NCBI GenBank assembly: GCA_013400155.1
Contig: VXBM01000130.1
Location: forward strand, 877,303 to 941,302
DNA from: Helopsaltes ochotensis
Lineage: Eukaryota; Chordata; Aves; Passeriformes; Locustellidae
Direction of reading: 5' to 3'
Length of the DNA: 64,000 bases
The notes beneath the pieces were generated by a model. That model made no database searches. It was not told the DNA's origin and saw only the letters and a program-made list of their open reading frames with translations. A program made the position numbers and the translations under genes. Shown one piece after another: positions 1-12,200 of this stretch (positions are counted from its first letter, which is position 1; the number at the start of each line of letters is the position of its first letter).

Positions 1-141
1 ATTAAAGTACTTGTCAACAGAGAGACATGGTGCCTCCCAAGTATCAGCTGATCATAATGATAAGGTGGCAGTTGTGAAAAAGTTGTACAATTGACTGCCA
101 AACCTGAGCTGAGCAGGACACCACGTCACTTCTCTACTTAC

Positions 142-247
142 ATTATGGTTATGTTTGAAGAGATTGATGGGACAGCACGTAATTTGGCAGCATCACAGAA
201 GACCTCCAGCCCTTGGCAGGTACACTCTGCTGGCACATCACCAGCCA
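142..247 (-). CDS. RXFP1: RXFP1 exon 4: LRR N-terminal cap
   Basis: This exon encodes residues 104-139. It is the cysteine-rich cap that starts the leucine-rich-repeat domain, the main relaxin-binding surface. Cys112, Cys114 and Cys121 together with Cys103 of exon 3 make the LRRNT pattern. The peptide runs from GDVPAECTCQGLEVFC through LRAVPS to SSNITIM. Asn135 is in an NIT sequon at the position where human has an NVT sequon. The acceptor is tgttctcctgcag (AG at 249-248). The donor is AT|GTAAGT (141-136), leaving AT, which would become Met139 if the next exon begins with G. That exon, expected to be the first 72-bp-type LRR exon, is not in the window. Confidence 0.97.
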
Positions 248-3200
248 CTGCAGGAGAACAAGAACATGGTTGGGGCAAAAGGTGGGATATGTGCTGTGAT
301 GGGACATGAGAAAAGAAATATGGTATAAAAGAACAACGAGCACAAAGACAGATATAGCAGGCGTTTTTAAACATAATTAAGGCACATGTTTTTACAGAAT
401 TGATTTAGACCTGGGAGGACTCTAACAATAAATATACAGGGACACAAAAAATTATATTACCTCTGTGAAAGAGCTTGTAAAAGCTCTTGAACCTTAAGCA
501 TGATATAGAGGAATCTGGCTTGGGATTTTGCAACAGTTCTTTAGATTATTCAGCACTCTTATTACTAGAAGAAGCTCAATTCTGTGGGTGAAAATGGGTC
601 GAAAATGGGTCAGGGAGTCTTTGCTCATCATAGTAGACAGCAGAATCAAAAACTCTGTACAAAGACCTGCGTAAGTGGAGGGGGTTTGCAAATTTCATTT
701 GATGTACAAAGAAGTGAACTGGGAGCAATGTTGCCTTCATTTCACTCTGAAATATATGCAGGTTCCATAGTCTCTCCAGCAGTATCAGCATATTTAGATA
801 AACATTTTTATTGCCCTCCTAATTGGCATATGCTAATTAAAATATGTTTGACACCTCTCTTGCAGAAAATGAATCATCCTTAATGGAACTGAAATTAGCT
901 TCAAGTTAGCATTTGTTCATTTGAGATATTAATTCTGTTTTGCTATAAATGAAACAGCATTAAATTTCCTGCTAAGCATATATTTGCTCTGTATTTAATT
1001 CTAGGAATCATCATTAATAATGACTCAAATAATATCTGTAATTACTTACAGCACTCAGGTGTCTTTGACTGAAATGCATAGAGAGATTTCAGTTTATTGT
1101 ATTTGTCCTTTGTATAATGTTTATCAAATTGCAGAGACCATCCATTGTTGTCCTCTAATAAAAAAACCAAAAAAACACACAACATAAACAGACCACAAAT
1201 AGAAGATATTAAAATAGAAATGGCAGGTAGAAATGTCTTCACTTAATCTAGTTGCATCAATTTGTATAATTAGTACAGGTTTTTATTCCAGAACATTTCA
1301 GACACCATTAGACAACCTTATCTTTATACAACTGCTTAATCATACATATCTGCAAAGAATGTGAGCTGCGTAGACGTAACAGCTTATTATACTGCCAATA
1401 GCAACATTTGCTGTGACAGTCACACTGAAAAAGTATATGTTGCTACTTCAGAAATTTTTATTTATGTAGGAGCCTAAGAATGAGAGGGAACCATATTTTT
1501 GTACTTCCTCAAACATGCAGGTTTGCCACTTTGTCCAGGAAAGTTGAAATGATTACTATAACTCTGACTAGTTCGTACAGGGGGATGCCTTGCACTATCA
1601 CAGCCTATAATTCCTTTCCCAAAAATCTAGATGGAAGGCCAAAGGAACACTGCTTTTCAGGAGGAGAAGGGACTTGGTGTAACAAATTCAAGTCAGAGTG
1701 TTCATGTTAAGCTTAATATGCATCTTAAACAGAGCATGATTCCATATTACCCATTTCGTCACTGCGCATAAGTGTAGTGCACTGAGTAGTCTACGGCAAT
1801 AAGAACAAAATTTAAGAGCAAACCTTTTAGTTCCTTACAAAGAATGGACATTTCAAGATACAGTGGTGCTAGAAAGAACCACAGATCTATTAGTTATTTA
1901 TTTCTTGGAAATCTATTGTGTATCTGAGACCTGTAAATTGAATGACGAAATTCCAAACAGGCTGGAAAGGGAACGGGAACTTGCCTTTAAAGACTGTGAC
2001 TGGATTTTAGTTTTATTAATTTGAGTGTGACTTTTTTTCCTAATTTGAGTCTGTCTTCTCTTTAGCTTTTAAAGCATCTCTTTTAATGAAAAAGCAGCAG
2101 TACCAGAAATACTCCTTGGGATGGCAGTCACTACCTGGTGAGCCAAAGAAGCCGGGACAATTGAGAGCAGCGACTTTAAGGATACCACTGCAAAATGTTT
2201 TATGAGGACTCTCAGGATGGCTCTGCTTTGCTAGCAATTATAGTCTTAGATTCACTTTTATGATGTACTGGCAATAGTCTTTACCCCAGCAATTTCACAG
2301 GTTAATAGTTTCGTTACACTTAAATACAATTCCTCATGGACATTTCTCTATAAATCTTTATATTTAACTAAGATTATTACTATATATATAGGCTTCAAAA
2401 TATGCAGGGAGAAATAAAAAAAATATTTACTTCTTTGCAACTCTTCTCATTTTGAAATGGCTTCTCATTTTTCACATCACATTACATCTCAGTTGTTGTT
2501 TTCTCAGACAGGCAGGGAAACGACCTTGAAACCATCCCTGACATCTGCCTACAATGAAGTTGTTTTTGAGAGGTGCTTGCCTCTTTGCTGTTTAAACTGA
2601 AAAGATGTGTTATATGTTGTGATGAATGATATTATGAAAGATTAAGTAACTTCAGGCAAACTATCCTTCATTTAGTTATTTGTTTGTTATGTATAAATTG
2701 AAAAGATGAAAGATTCAAAGCAAATCTAAGTGCCTGTCTTCAGGAATTGCCCCGGTGAGAAAAAAGATAGACCTGATAAGACATTTTAAAACATTTTACT
2801 AACTTCCTCAAGAGCACCTTGCACCTTCCTCAAGAGCATCCATTAGCAGTTTTGCCATTCTAGATCATTAAGCTAATATTCAGAAGCAGCCTAATGCATT
2901 TTGGACAAAATGAAAGGTATTGGCAAACCAGCCTGTTTTAAATGCTCAAAAGAAGCTCAGTTTTAGGGCTGCCTGCAGCATGGAATCTGAAATTGATGAA
3001 GCAATGAGAAAAGATCCTTTTTCAAGTCCTTTTAAGGTGAGTGCCTTAAAAGCCTACTGCCCCATAAATGGGACCATAATGAGGTGTGCTCTATCACTAT
3101 TCCTGAATATCTAACTGGAGGACATCCATTGACTTTCATTTTTGACTGCACAAAGAAATATGTGGGAATTATCAACATGAACAGAGATGGTAAGATTTTT

Positions 3201-6200
3201 AAACAGAAACTTGGAAAGAGGATTTAAAAATGAGATTATTCTTTAAGTATAAATCATATCTAATGAATGCTTTGCAGTCAGGAATACAGCATAAAAATAT
3301 TCTTGCATTTTCTAATTCTTGATTATGTTCACAGAAAGATTTGGACAAATAACCACTAATTTGCAGATTCTAAATATAGAGTTAAGAGCCATAAATTCTA
3401 ACCCTCCTGTTCTGACACTAAGGAGTGGATATATGAGATTTTATTCCACATTTTTGTACTTTTAAAAACATGGTTTGTCACATGACAAGGCATGTACAAG
3501 AGGTGACCATCAATGCATTTCACATCTGCAGAGAAAAAGGATGAGAAGTGCCTCGCACACTAATGGGAATGATGGAGCAGTTTGTACAAAGGGGAGGTTC
3601 CTCAGCATTTTTGAGGAAGTCTAGAGGCAGCTGTGTATTTTTGGGTAGCCATAAAACAGAAGGGGAAAAATTCACAGAGAAGATGGATTATTTTGTACTG
3701 GAATCATTCTGGCTGTTTGGTGTTTCTAGTAAGTTCATTTTAAATAATGAGCTTTTCTCATGGCATGCTTTCTATTAGAAATAAAAGGCATATCTGAATA
3801 TAATAAAACAAGTTATTAAACATCTTTTGACCTCCAGAAATATATGCTTTGGGCCAAACTTTGTGCTGAAGCATGGGACAGTCTTTATTTTATCCAAACT
3901 GTTTTGTCAAATCCCAAAAGAATGTATTGTGCAAATAACTATACTCAGTACAACCATTCAGTGAAACTCTCAATGGCAGAACTGTAAATCACTTTTTGGT
4001 AGTTTAGAGTTTATATGAAGGTCTGTGACCTGTTTACCTCTTTTGGGGTGAGATTCCCCAAATACTTTAAGAAATGACTGCTAATAGTACTGGTCTTGAA
4101 ATCCCAAATCTATCATTTGAGGGAGTACAGCTCAGATGAGAAATTACTTTTACTCTGAGCCAGTTCTAAAATGGATTATGTTGGCGGTGGTTCTGTTAAA
4201 AAAAAAAAGACATCTGAGAAAACAAGACATCATCAAAACTTCCTCTATACGGGATAAGTGAAATAAGTAGTGGCAAACTGGATTTATCTGACTACAGATT
4301 AATACGCTCTTTCTTGTTGAAAGTTTCCAATTACCGCTTCTGATGGGAATGAGAAGAAGCATGTTAATCCTGACAAATTACAGATTTGAGTAATCATTTC
4401 AGTGACAGATCCAGTGACGGTGGCATCACAAGAAAGTATCATCTATTGTCAGTTAAAGACGTATCTCTTAGTATGGAGCTTACGATGAGGATGCAATCTA
4501 TATGATTTCCCCCTTCTCTCAGCCATGTCTTCATGGGTATTATACAGAGAAATGCTATCAGATAAACACATAAGCACTCTAAAGAGAAACCATGCCACCC
4601 TTTGATTTTGCCTTTTGTGTTGGTCATAACCCATGGACATATTTCTTTCTGTCAGTTATTCAAATAAGCTTTCACTTGCTGTAAGGAATGACTTCAGGCT
4701 TTTCAAAGAAGTGTCTTTTGGTACAAGGAAAACATGTGTCCTCCAGACAAGAAGAATTTCCTTTTAAAATATTTAGAGATTAAGGATTAAAATCGCCCTT
4801 TTCCACAGTGTTGAGGCGTCCTGATACAGCCTCATAACTTACAGCAAGACAAAAATCACATGGAGATTTTACAACACCAAGGGCTGCGGTGCCTGGAGGG
4901 AGGGCAAAGTTGGGATGGAATTTCACTGTCTCAGTTTAAATATCCAAGCAGAAAAAATTAAGAACTTAGAGTTGGACACCTTATCAATCAATTCAAAGGT
5001 AAGTTACCCACACCAATCTGCATGTCACTGCACATATACTGTGTCCTGTACCTGCTGATTAATTGGAATCACATGTAGCTTCTCTGCTTATATGAGACAA
5101 TGCTACCATAGTAAATCAGAGAGAGAACAAATTCATTTGCATGAGGTTTACAGTTCTATGGATGAACTAGATTACACACTTACACAAGTTTTTTTATGAT
5201 TTTAAGGCAACTTAATTAGGCTAGTGCAACTTTTAAGAAAACAGGCAGGTTCAAATTTCCAAAAGATACACATCTTCTCAATGTTTCATCTTTTTTCATA
5301 TTTATATCTTATTATATTATAAACATGTGCATAGAGTATTCTACTTTTACAACAATGCTTTTAATATATATGAGTTATTCTGATTTTTTATTCTGTTTTT
5401 CTTGAAGTATATTCAATTTTTAAAATTAAAATAATCTAATAGCATGGATACACCTATGGAACCTTTAGTTGCTTGAAAGTTCCTTTGGCAGTAAGCCAAA
5501 GGAAGTGGAGACCAGGAGAGTCATAAGTATAGTGAAATGCAAGTTCCTCTTAGTTACCAACAATATTTAAAAATTGCAGTAGCAAAATTGATGAAAAACC
5601 CTCAAAATTTCAGGTAAGCTATTCCATGTGCTGATATTTGCACATCAGAGTAAACCTTATTATTTCAATGCCATATACTGTGGAGGGATGGCAATGACAA
5701 TGAAATTTGGCCGTATGTGAAAAATTTCCGTGTGAAGCTTGAAAATTCTATCTTTTCCCAGGTATTTGATACATTTTGAGTATACTATTGACTGTCAAAT
5801 ATTTACTTTATGCTTCACAATTGGCCATTCAGGGCTCAAAACTGAATAGCACCTCATACGTTCAAATCTTGAATTTTAGTATGATGGGAAAAATGCCATG
5901 TCAGGAAAACATAAGACCAATTATAACATTATTCGTTACTAGTACTAATTTGAAATACAAAAAACATCAAGGTCTTCTGCAATGTTCTGAGATAAAAATG
6001 AAATTTCTCATCCCTTATGAGCAATCTTGTAACATTAAAACGTACATCTTTTGTTAGATGTTTTGAAATACCCCCCAGAAATTTAGATTTCTGCTATAGA
6101 AATCTAGAAGATGATTTAATGAACTTACAGAACTGCAATAATTCTATGCATGATTATAGACCTTTAAAGAAACACATACAAAACCAGCACTACATTATAC

Positions 6201-9200
6201 AGATTGTTACTATGTTTATCCCGTTGAAGTTTTATTGGTCCCTTTTAAAAAAAGGGCAGGTCTGTTGTAACTTATTTAGTAAGGCGAGCCAGTCACCTGG
6301 TGACTGTGTGGCACAGGGTAACAGGTGAGTTCTGTGGTTTTAGAGCCAAATAGGTGCAAGACTTCAAACAGCCACTCCCTGCCCCAGTTCTTTTGCAAAC
6401 CTCTGCGTGTGACGGATGTCTATGAGTGAATTTACAACTGGGGAGCGGAACGCTGTCCTTTGTTCAGAGAACCCTTAGGGCTGAGAGCAACACAATAGTA
6501 AATACATTTAGCCAGCGAAAACGTCCTCTGGAGTCAGAAACAAATTAAATCTGCATGCCTGTTCTTGCTTCACTAGACTGGAAAAATGTGCCTATGACAC
6601 TGTGATTAAAAAACAAATGTGGACACACTGCAACCATTGCCTAGCTGCCAAAAAAACAGTTTTGCAGAACTATCAGCAAAATTGTCCAGAAGCCAAATTT
6701 TTAAACACTGAGGAAACTTGTGCTCTCAAAATAGCTCAGGCTACTTTGTTCCATTAACTGCTCTACATAATTAAAGATATAAAAAAAAGATAGCATTAAA
6801 CACTAGCACATTTTTTCTTCCATTCTCCCTTTTATTATTGCTTGTATGTAAAGTGTAGTCAAATGTGTAACAGTAGTTACTGGTTTTTAATGTCTCATTT
6901 ATGGCAAGAGTCTGGTTTGCAGAGGTGCAAGGGGTTAGGTCCAATGTGTGTGACTTTTTTTTTGAAATTAATAAGAATTCTAGTGCTCGCATTTTTGCAA
7001 TTATTATGTTAAAATACTTTTTATTCTAAGTAGGACTTATACCTGTGTTACTTGCACATAAACACTTCCTCTAGAGATTTACTAGTAATAAATGAAGAGC
7101 CTATATTAACAATAAGTTCTGAGATGGAGCAGAAGAGCTATTCAGTAGTGTGATATGACTAAGACTAATTTTAAATGAAGAATAAACTATGCCTCCTCAA
7201 CTTATTAAGTTTGAGATAAAAAGGATTGAGGCATTTATTAATGAAATCTATATATCACAGACTGCATGGGGAGAGACCGTATATTATACCTGATGTTTCT
7301 GTGACAAGTTGCACACCCTAGATTTCTTCATCTAAAGGGAAAAACCCCTCTGCTAGTACGGTGCCTCCAGTCTTTTCCAGATCTATTGAGGAAGGCTGGT
7401 ACATGAGTAACAAACACTGGGTTTTTGAAACATATGAGCTTTTTGTTGGTTTACTAACTTAGGTAAGTTATGATTCATTGCTCACTGAAGACAGAATCAA
7501 TTTCTTTGATTTTAGTGGAGTCAGTCCAGGTCAGTTCTCACTGGGCTTGTCTTTGCTTCATGAGCCAGGTGGTGTGACTGAGGATATCACATCAGTCATA
7601 TCATTTACATTTTAAATTAGAACAGAATATAATAAATACAATAACTGTATAGATTTTAACTGCATGTTTGTGTGCTATCAAACCCTAATGGAAGTTAGGA
7701 AAAGCTTTTAAATCTGAAAGCAGTATTATTTATAAATAAATGAGTGCACCTCTACTTTACATACAAGGGATTTTTAGAACATGTAGCTACAGGATGCTGA
7801 CACATAGAATTAGTTTTATTAGTGACACAGCACTAGGGATTAATTTTTGTCTTCCAGACTTATAAAATATGTTTTTCAATTGGCCAGGTGGGATGTAAAG
7901 TCCAGAGGAAAGCCCAGTACCTTTTAAGGTCTGATAACGTTCCTATATTTTTCCCAAGCTAAATTTGACAGATGAGGGGTGGTTTTGAATAAAGAAACTG
8001 GAGGTAAGCTTCACTGAAATTTATTGGGAGGCTTCTCCCCAAAAACTGGCATCATATTAATAGCACAGCTAATTTACATTTCTGATGACCAAATTGTGCT
8101 GATGACTCAGCAGAATGTATGGAACATGAGGAACAATATTGCAACAAAGGTCTTAGAAAATCAGACAGGAAAATCATTTATTTAGTCTCTCAGTGGTTCA
8201 AAATTTACCTGCATTAAGAATTTTTGCAGCACTTTTTAATTAGTATGTTATGATCACAAAATGGCAAGTGACCCAGTGTTGTATCCAGCAGAGATAATTA
8301 CACAGAAGTTGTTCGACTGAGAACATTGTGCTTTTATCACTGCATGCAGTAGTAGGATAATTTTAGACAGGGAAAGCTGACCCTTATCTAGGACAAAAAC
8401 TTGTTCATTCAACCCTCTAAGTAGAAGACATATCAGAGAATTAAAAAGAAAAGGAAAAAGAAGTGTAAATTTTAACATTTAAATATTTAAATAGGAGCGT
8501 ATGAAAGAACATTTTTTGTGCGTGTCTAAAGCTATTCTAGACATTTTGAAAACAGAAATAACCATGGATCATTACTGACAGTGTTAGCTGTCTTCTTCCA
8601 AATGCATGGAGTACATTTACATTATGATTGACTTTTCATATTTTTTTCCAATATTTCACGTGTCAAGATTTGTTTACCTAGAGAAACACACACCTTGTAA
8701 TGAGAAAGCATATGTAGGCTCACTGCAAATCTACATCATAAATATTGTTGTTCTTTTATTTTTGTTCTGCATTAATCGACTGCTGTTTTTATCTATTGCT
8801 GTTAGTTTTGTTTTTGTTTTGTCATTAAACATCACTGTGAAGGCAGAGATCTCAAAACTCTTCTTTCCATGAATTTGTACTTGGGAATACATGCCTGGCA
8901 TGTTTAGTATGCCCCTGAACATCAAAGAGTTTGCCTAGAGATTGTTTAGACTGCATTAACAGTTATATTGTGGTAGCAATGCCTTTGATTCGAGAAAGAT
9001 TTGTTACTTATTTTAGGAGCAATTTCCATGTCAACACTGCCATGGCACTATGCGAGCAGAATTTGTGATTATGCCTATTATCCTTGCTCAGGTTTAAAAA
9101 GCAATGAAGTAAAGGAAAGTTCTAACCTCCCATCTCTAAATGCCAAGTAATTACAAAATCAAATCTTACAGCTGTAAATAAATGGGAAAAGCTTTTCCCT

Positions 9201-12200
9201 GGAAAATCAGGCTGAAGTCATTATGTTTGAAATCAAACATAGTAGGAGTAAGTGGTATCAAATTTGCTCTGCTTTGCCAACTTGATCTTTAAACAAGCTT
9301 GGGCACAGAAGGATGCTGAAATGGCTATATCTTGTTTCTCTACACATTTTGAATTTTGCAAATAGATACAAAAATAACTCCAAGTGAAACATGATAGAGG
9401 CTTATTGTTTCACAATGCCCTCCGCCTAATTAATTTAGCAAGGATGAGCATAGAACAGAAAGCAGAGAAAAATTTACTGCTCTCTCAAGTCTAAAAAAGG
9501 AAATTCCTCAAAACCATAAGTGTTATGACAAATTACAAAACTTTGAATTATTTTTATTTAAAAATATTATATTCATGACAGATTTGTAGAGATACCCACT
9601 TCTACTTGGTGGACAATGTTTTCAAGTTCAAAAGGTAAGACTGTATTTTCCATGCACATTTAAGGTTATCCAGCCATGGTTTAAGCAGAGCCTCCCATCA
9701 CTGCGAGCATGATAAATTACCAGCTGCCTCCTCTTATTGAAGTTCACTACATTGCCCCAAGCTCTTCTGCATTAGGGTATCACACACAGTATTTTATCGA
9801 TTTTGGAGAGCAAACTAGGTTGAAAATGCATGAGTTTTCAAAGATGAGTGGCTTCACTCTACTATGAAATAACAGCTATAATTCATTCTTTTCCAGAAGG
9901 GGAAGAAATGCTGAAGCTGAGCTGGCAAGGAGGATATCCCCACCCTGAGGGATATCACCCTGCACTAACATAGCAGTTGGAGTTAGTTCCCAACTTTACC
10001 TGTGATCCCAGTTTGGGATCTTCACTACTCTGGACCTTAGTTTTATGTTTATTATTTGGATGTGGAGAGGATGGTAGAAGTGAAAGAGGAAGAGAAGAGG
10101 GCAGAACTGAAGAGGGCACCACAAAGCCAATCTCCATGTGCCTGGGAGGTATGAGCAGCGATTACAGCACAGTTGAAAACACATCTCTCAGTGAGGTTTT
10201 GGTTTAGTTTGAAATATTCATAATCATGTTTTGCTGTTTCACAGTGCCTGAAACAGGATTAATACTGCAAATAATGTCAGAGACTACAACAACAATTTCT
10301 TACAATTATTTCTTACAATCTTACAAATATTACAACTATAATTTGCTTACAGAAATAAAGTGGGGAATGAGACAAATCTGTTCATTACAAGAGGAAAGGA
10401 ACCACTACAAGATAGTCGGAGTGGAACATCTAACGACATATTTTGCTTTGGATTTCTATGCTATATCTGCTGGTTTTACTGTAGGCTTGAGATAGTGCTC
10501 TATCATTACTGAAGAAATTAGTAGTGAAACTGTTGGTTCGCCTAGCTTTATTTGAAATACTTGCATTAAAAAAAAAAAAAAAGAAGAAGAAAAGGAAAGG
10601 GTATTTCTGAACTCCTTTGAGGGTGTACATGGATTTTTTTCCCTCCCACATTTGTTGAGTTGAATCCTGTAGAGTGGTCTCCTCAAAGTTCCTCTAATCG
10701 ATGCAAAAGTGTCCAGGAATTGAAAACCTGAGCTATTTAATTAGAATACCTTGTGGATAAGATGAAAATTTCCAATGGCTCTGCATGAAACAATTACTGC
10801 ATTGGAAGAATTTAATTTTTAATTTCTTTACTGAAACTAAGAGCAATGACTTCAACTGAAAACTGAAAACTAGCTGTAATTTTAAAAAAATGGGGAGAAT
10901 GAGCCAGATATAACTACTGGCATGGGGTAGGCATACTGAAATTATCCTGGGAATGGCAGGGGGAAAAAAAAGACAGATGGTTTCTGTCTCTTTTCTTGTA
11001 TTTTAAGCAAGATGAGTAATCACAAAACAAAGTTACCCTGCAAAGATCCCCCTACTTACTACACATGGAGTCATTGCAGAAAATCTCATCAGGACATTGC
11101 ATAAACTCAGACAAGGAAGTGACTCTTCTTTACCTGTACAACAAAGTTTGACTGCAATACCAATTTTTGAGAAAACATTACTTCTGAATATTATATTAAT
11201 GCATTTCTAAATGAGAAGAGGGAGTCAAGATATAAGAAAAACACCAGTAGCATAGTTTTTCCCAGTATGAATAGAATGACTCTCTATCTTTTGTAATTTA
11301 GGTTTTCAAAATTCAAGGCTAACTTATTCTTGAATTACTGTACACAGAAGAGGATTCAATATCACAGCTGAATTGTCTTGTATGTTCATTTCTATAGAAG
11401 AACACTAAGGCATTATGAAGGACTTTTTTATTCATTGCTCCAGGGTTCAGTACTAAATCACTTCTTGCAATACTCTCCCTGCTCACTGACAACCCATGTT
11501 ACTTCTAATTGAATTTTTGAAATTAGTTATTCATAATCCAAGAATACCTCAGTTCTGTGTCAATAATAAGATGAGATGCAAAGAGCTCTTTGATTAATTG
11601 TCTCAATCATCTTAAATTTCTTTTCTTGCCTAAACAATTCTGTGATCCTATACGGTCTTGGACCTCCCATTACAAAACTGTGTATATCCCAATTAGCCTT
11701 ATATTAAGCAGTATCTTTCAGCAAGTCCTTGTACAATGGAAGTTGTGGTATTATACATAAATGAAATATGGATAAAACAACTGTTTATTATCCTTGGACT
11801 TCTTAAACATGAAAGAGCATCATCATTGGCAATTTCTGCTACTCTAGGTTGAGATGACTGCAGAAAAATAGAGCAAGCCATTTTTGTTCAGGATTTTGAT
11901 TATTTACAATAGAAAGTACACTTATAGCACCAGCAAATGGTATAAAACTAAAAAATGGTGCAGGTCCATTATATGGGATTAGAATTTAAAATCACTTTCA
12001 TAGGGAGTAAGATACTGAAATTGCATAGGTATAGCGGTAAGACACTTCACACAGGTGCACAAATCAGGTTCACTTGCAATGACAACAACTATTTTCAAAA
12101 TCTCATTGACTTTGGTGAGAGTCCTGGTAAAAAATACCTTTACCCTATTTTGTTTGAAATTCCGTTCAGAAAATTTCTTTCAATATAAATAGCTTGGAAT

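Noticed and set aside
1..141. Possible further RXFP1 LRR exon at the left edge
   Set aside because: No LRR-like frame or acceptor is visible between the exon 4 donor and position 1; the next exon must lie outside.
4930..4999. Plus-strand exon-like segment (acceptor ctgtctcag, 21 open codons, AAG|GTAAGT)
   Set aside because: Too short to distinguish from chance, and its phase does not join the other plus-strand candidate at 2979-3036.
9587..9639. Plus-strand exon-like segment (acceptor catgacag, open frame with HFYLVDNVFKF, AG|GTAAGA)
   Set aside because: Short and isolated. I use it as an example of how often exon-like cassettes arise by chance here.
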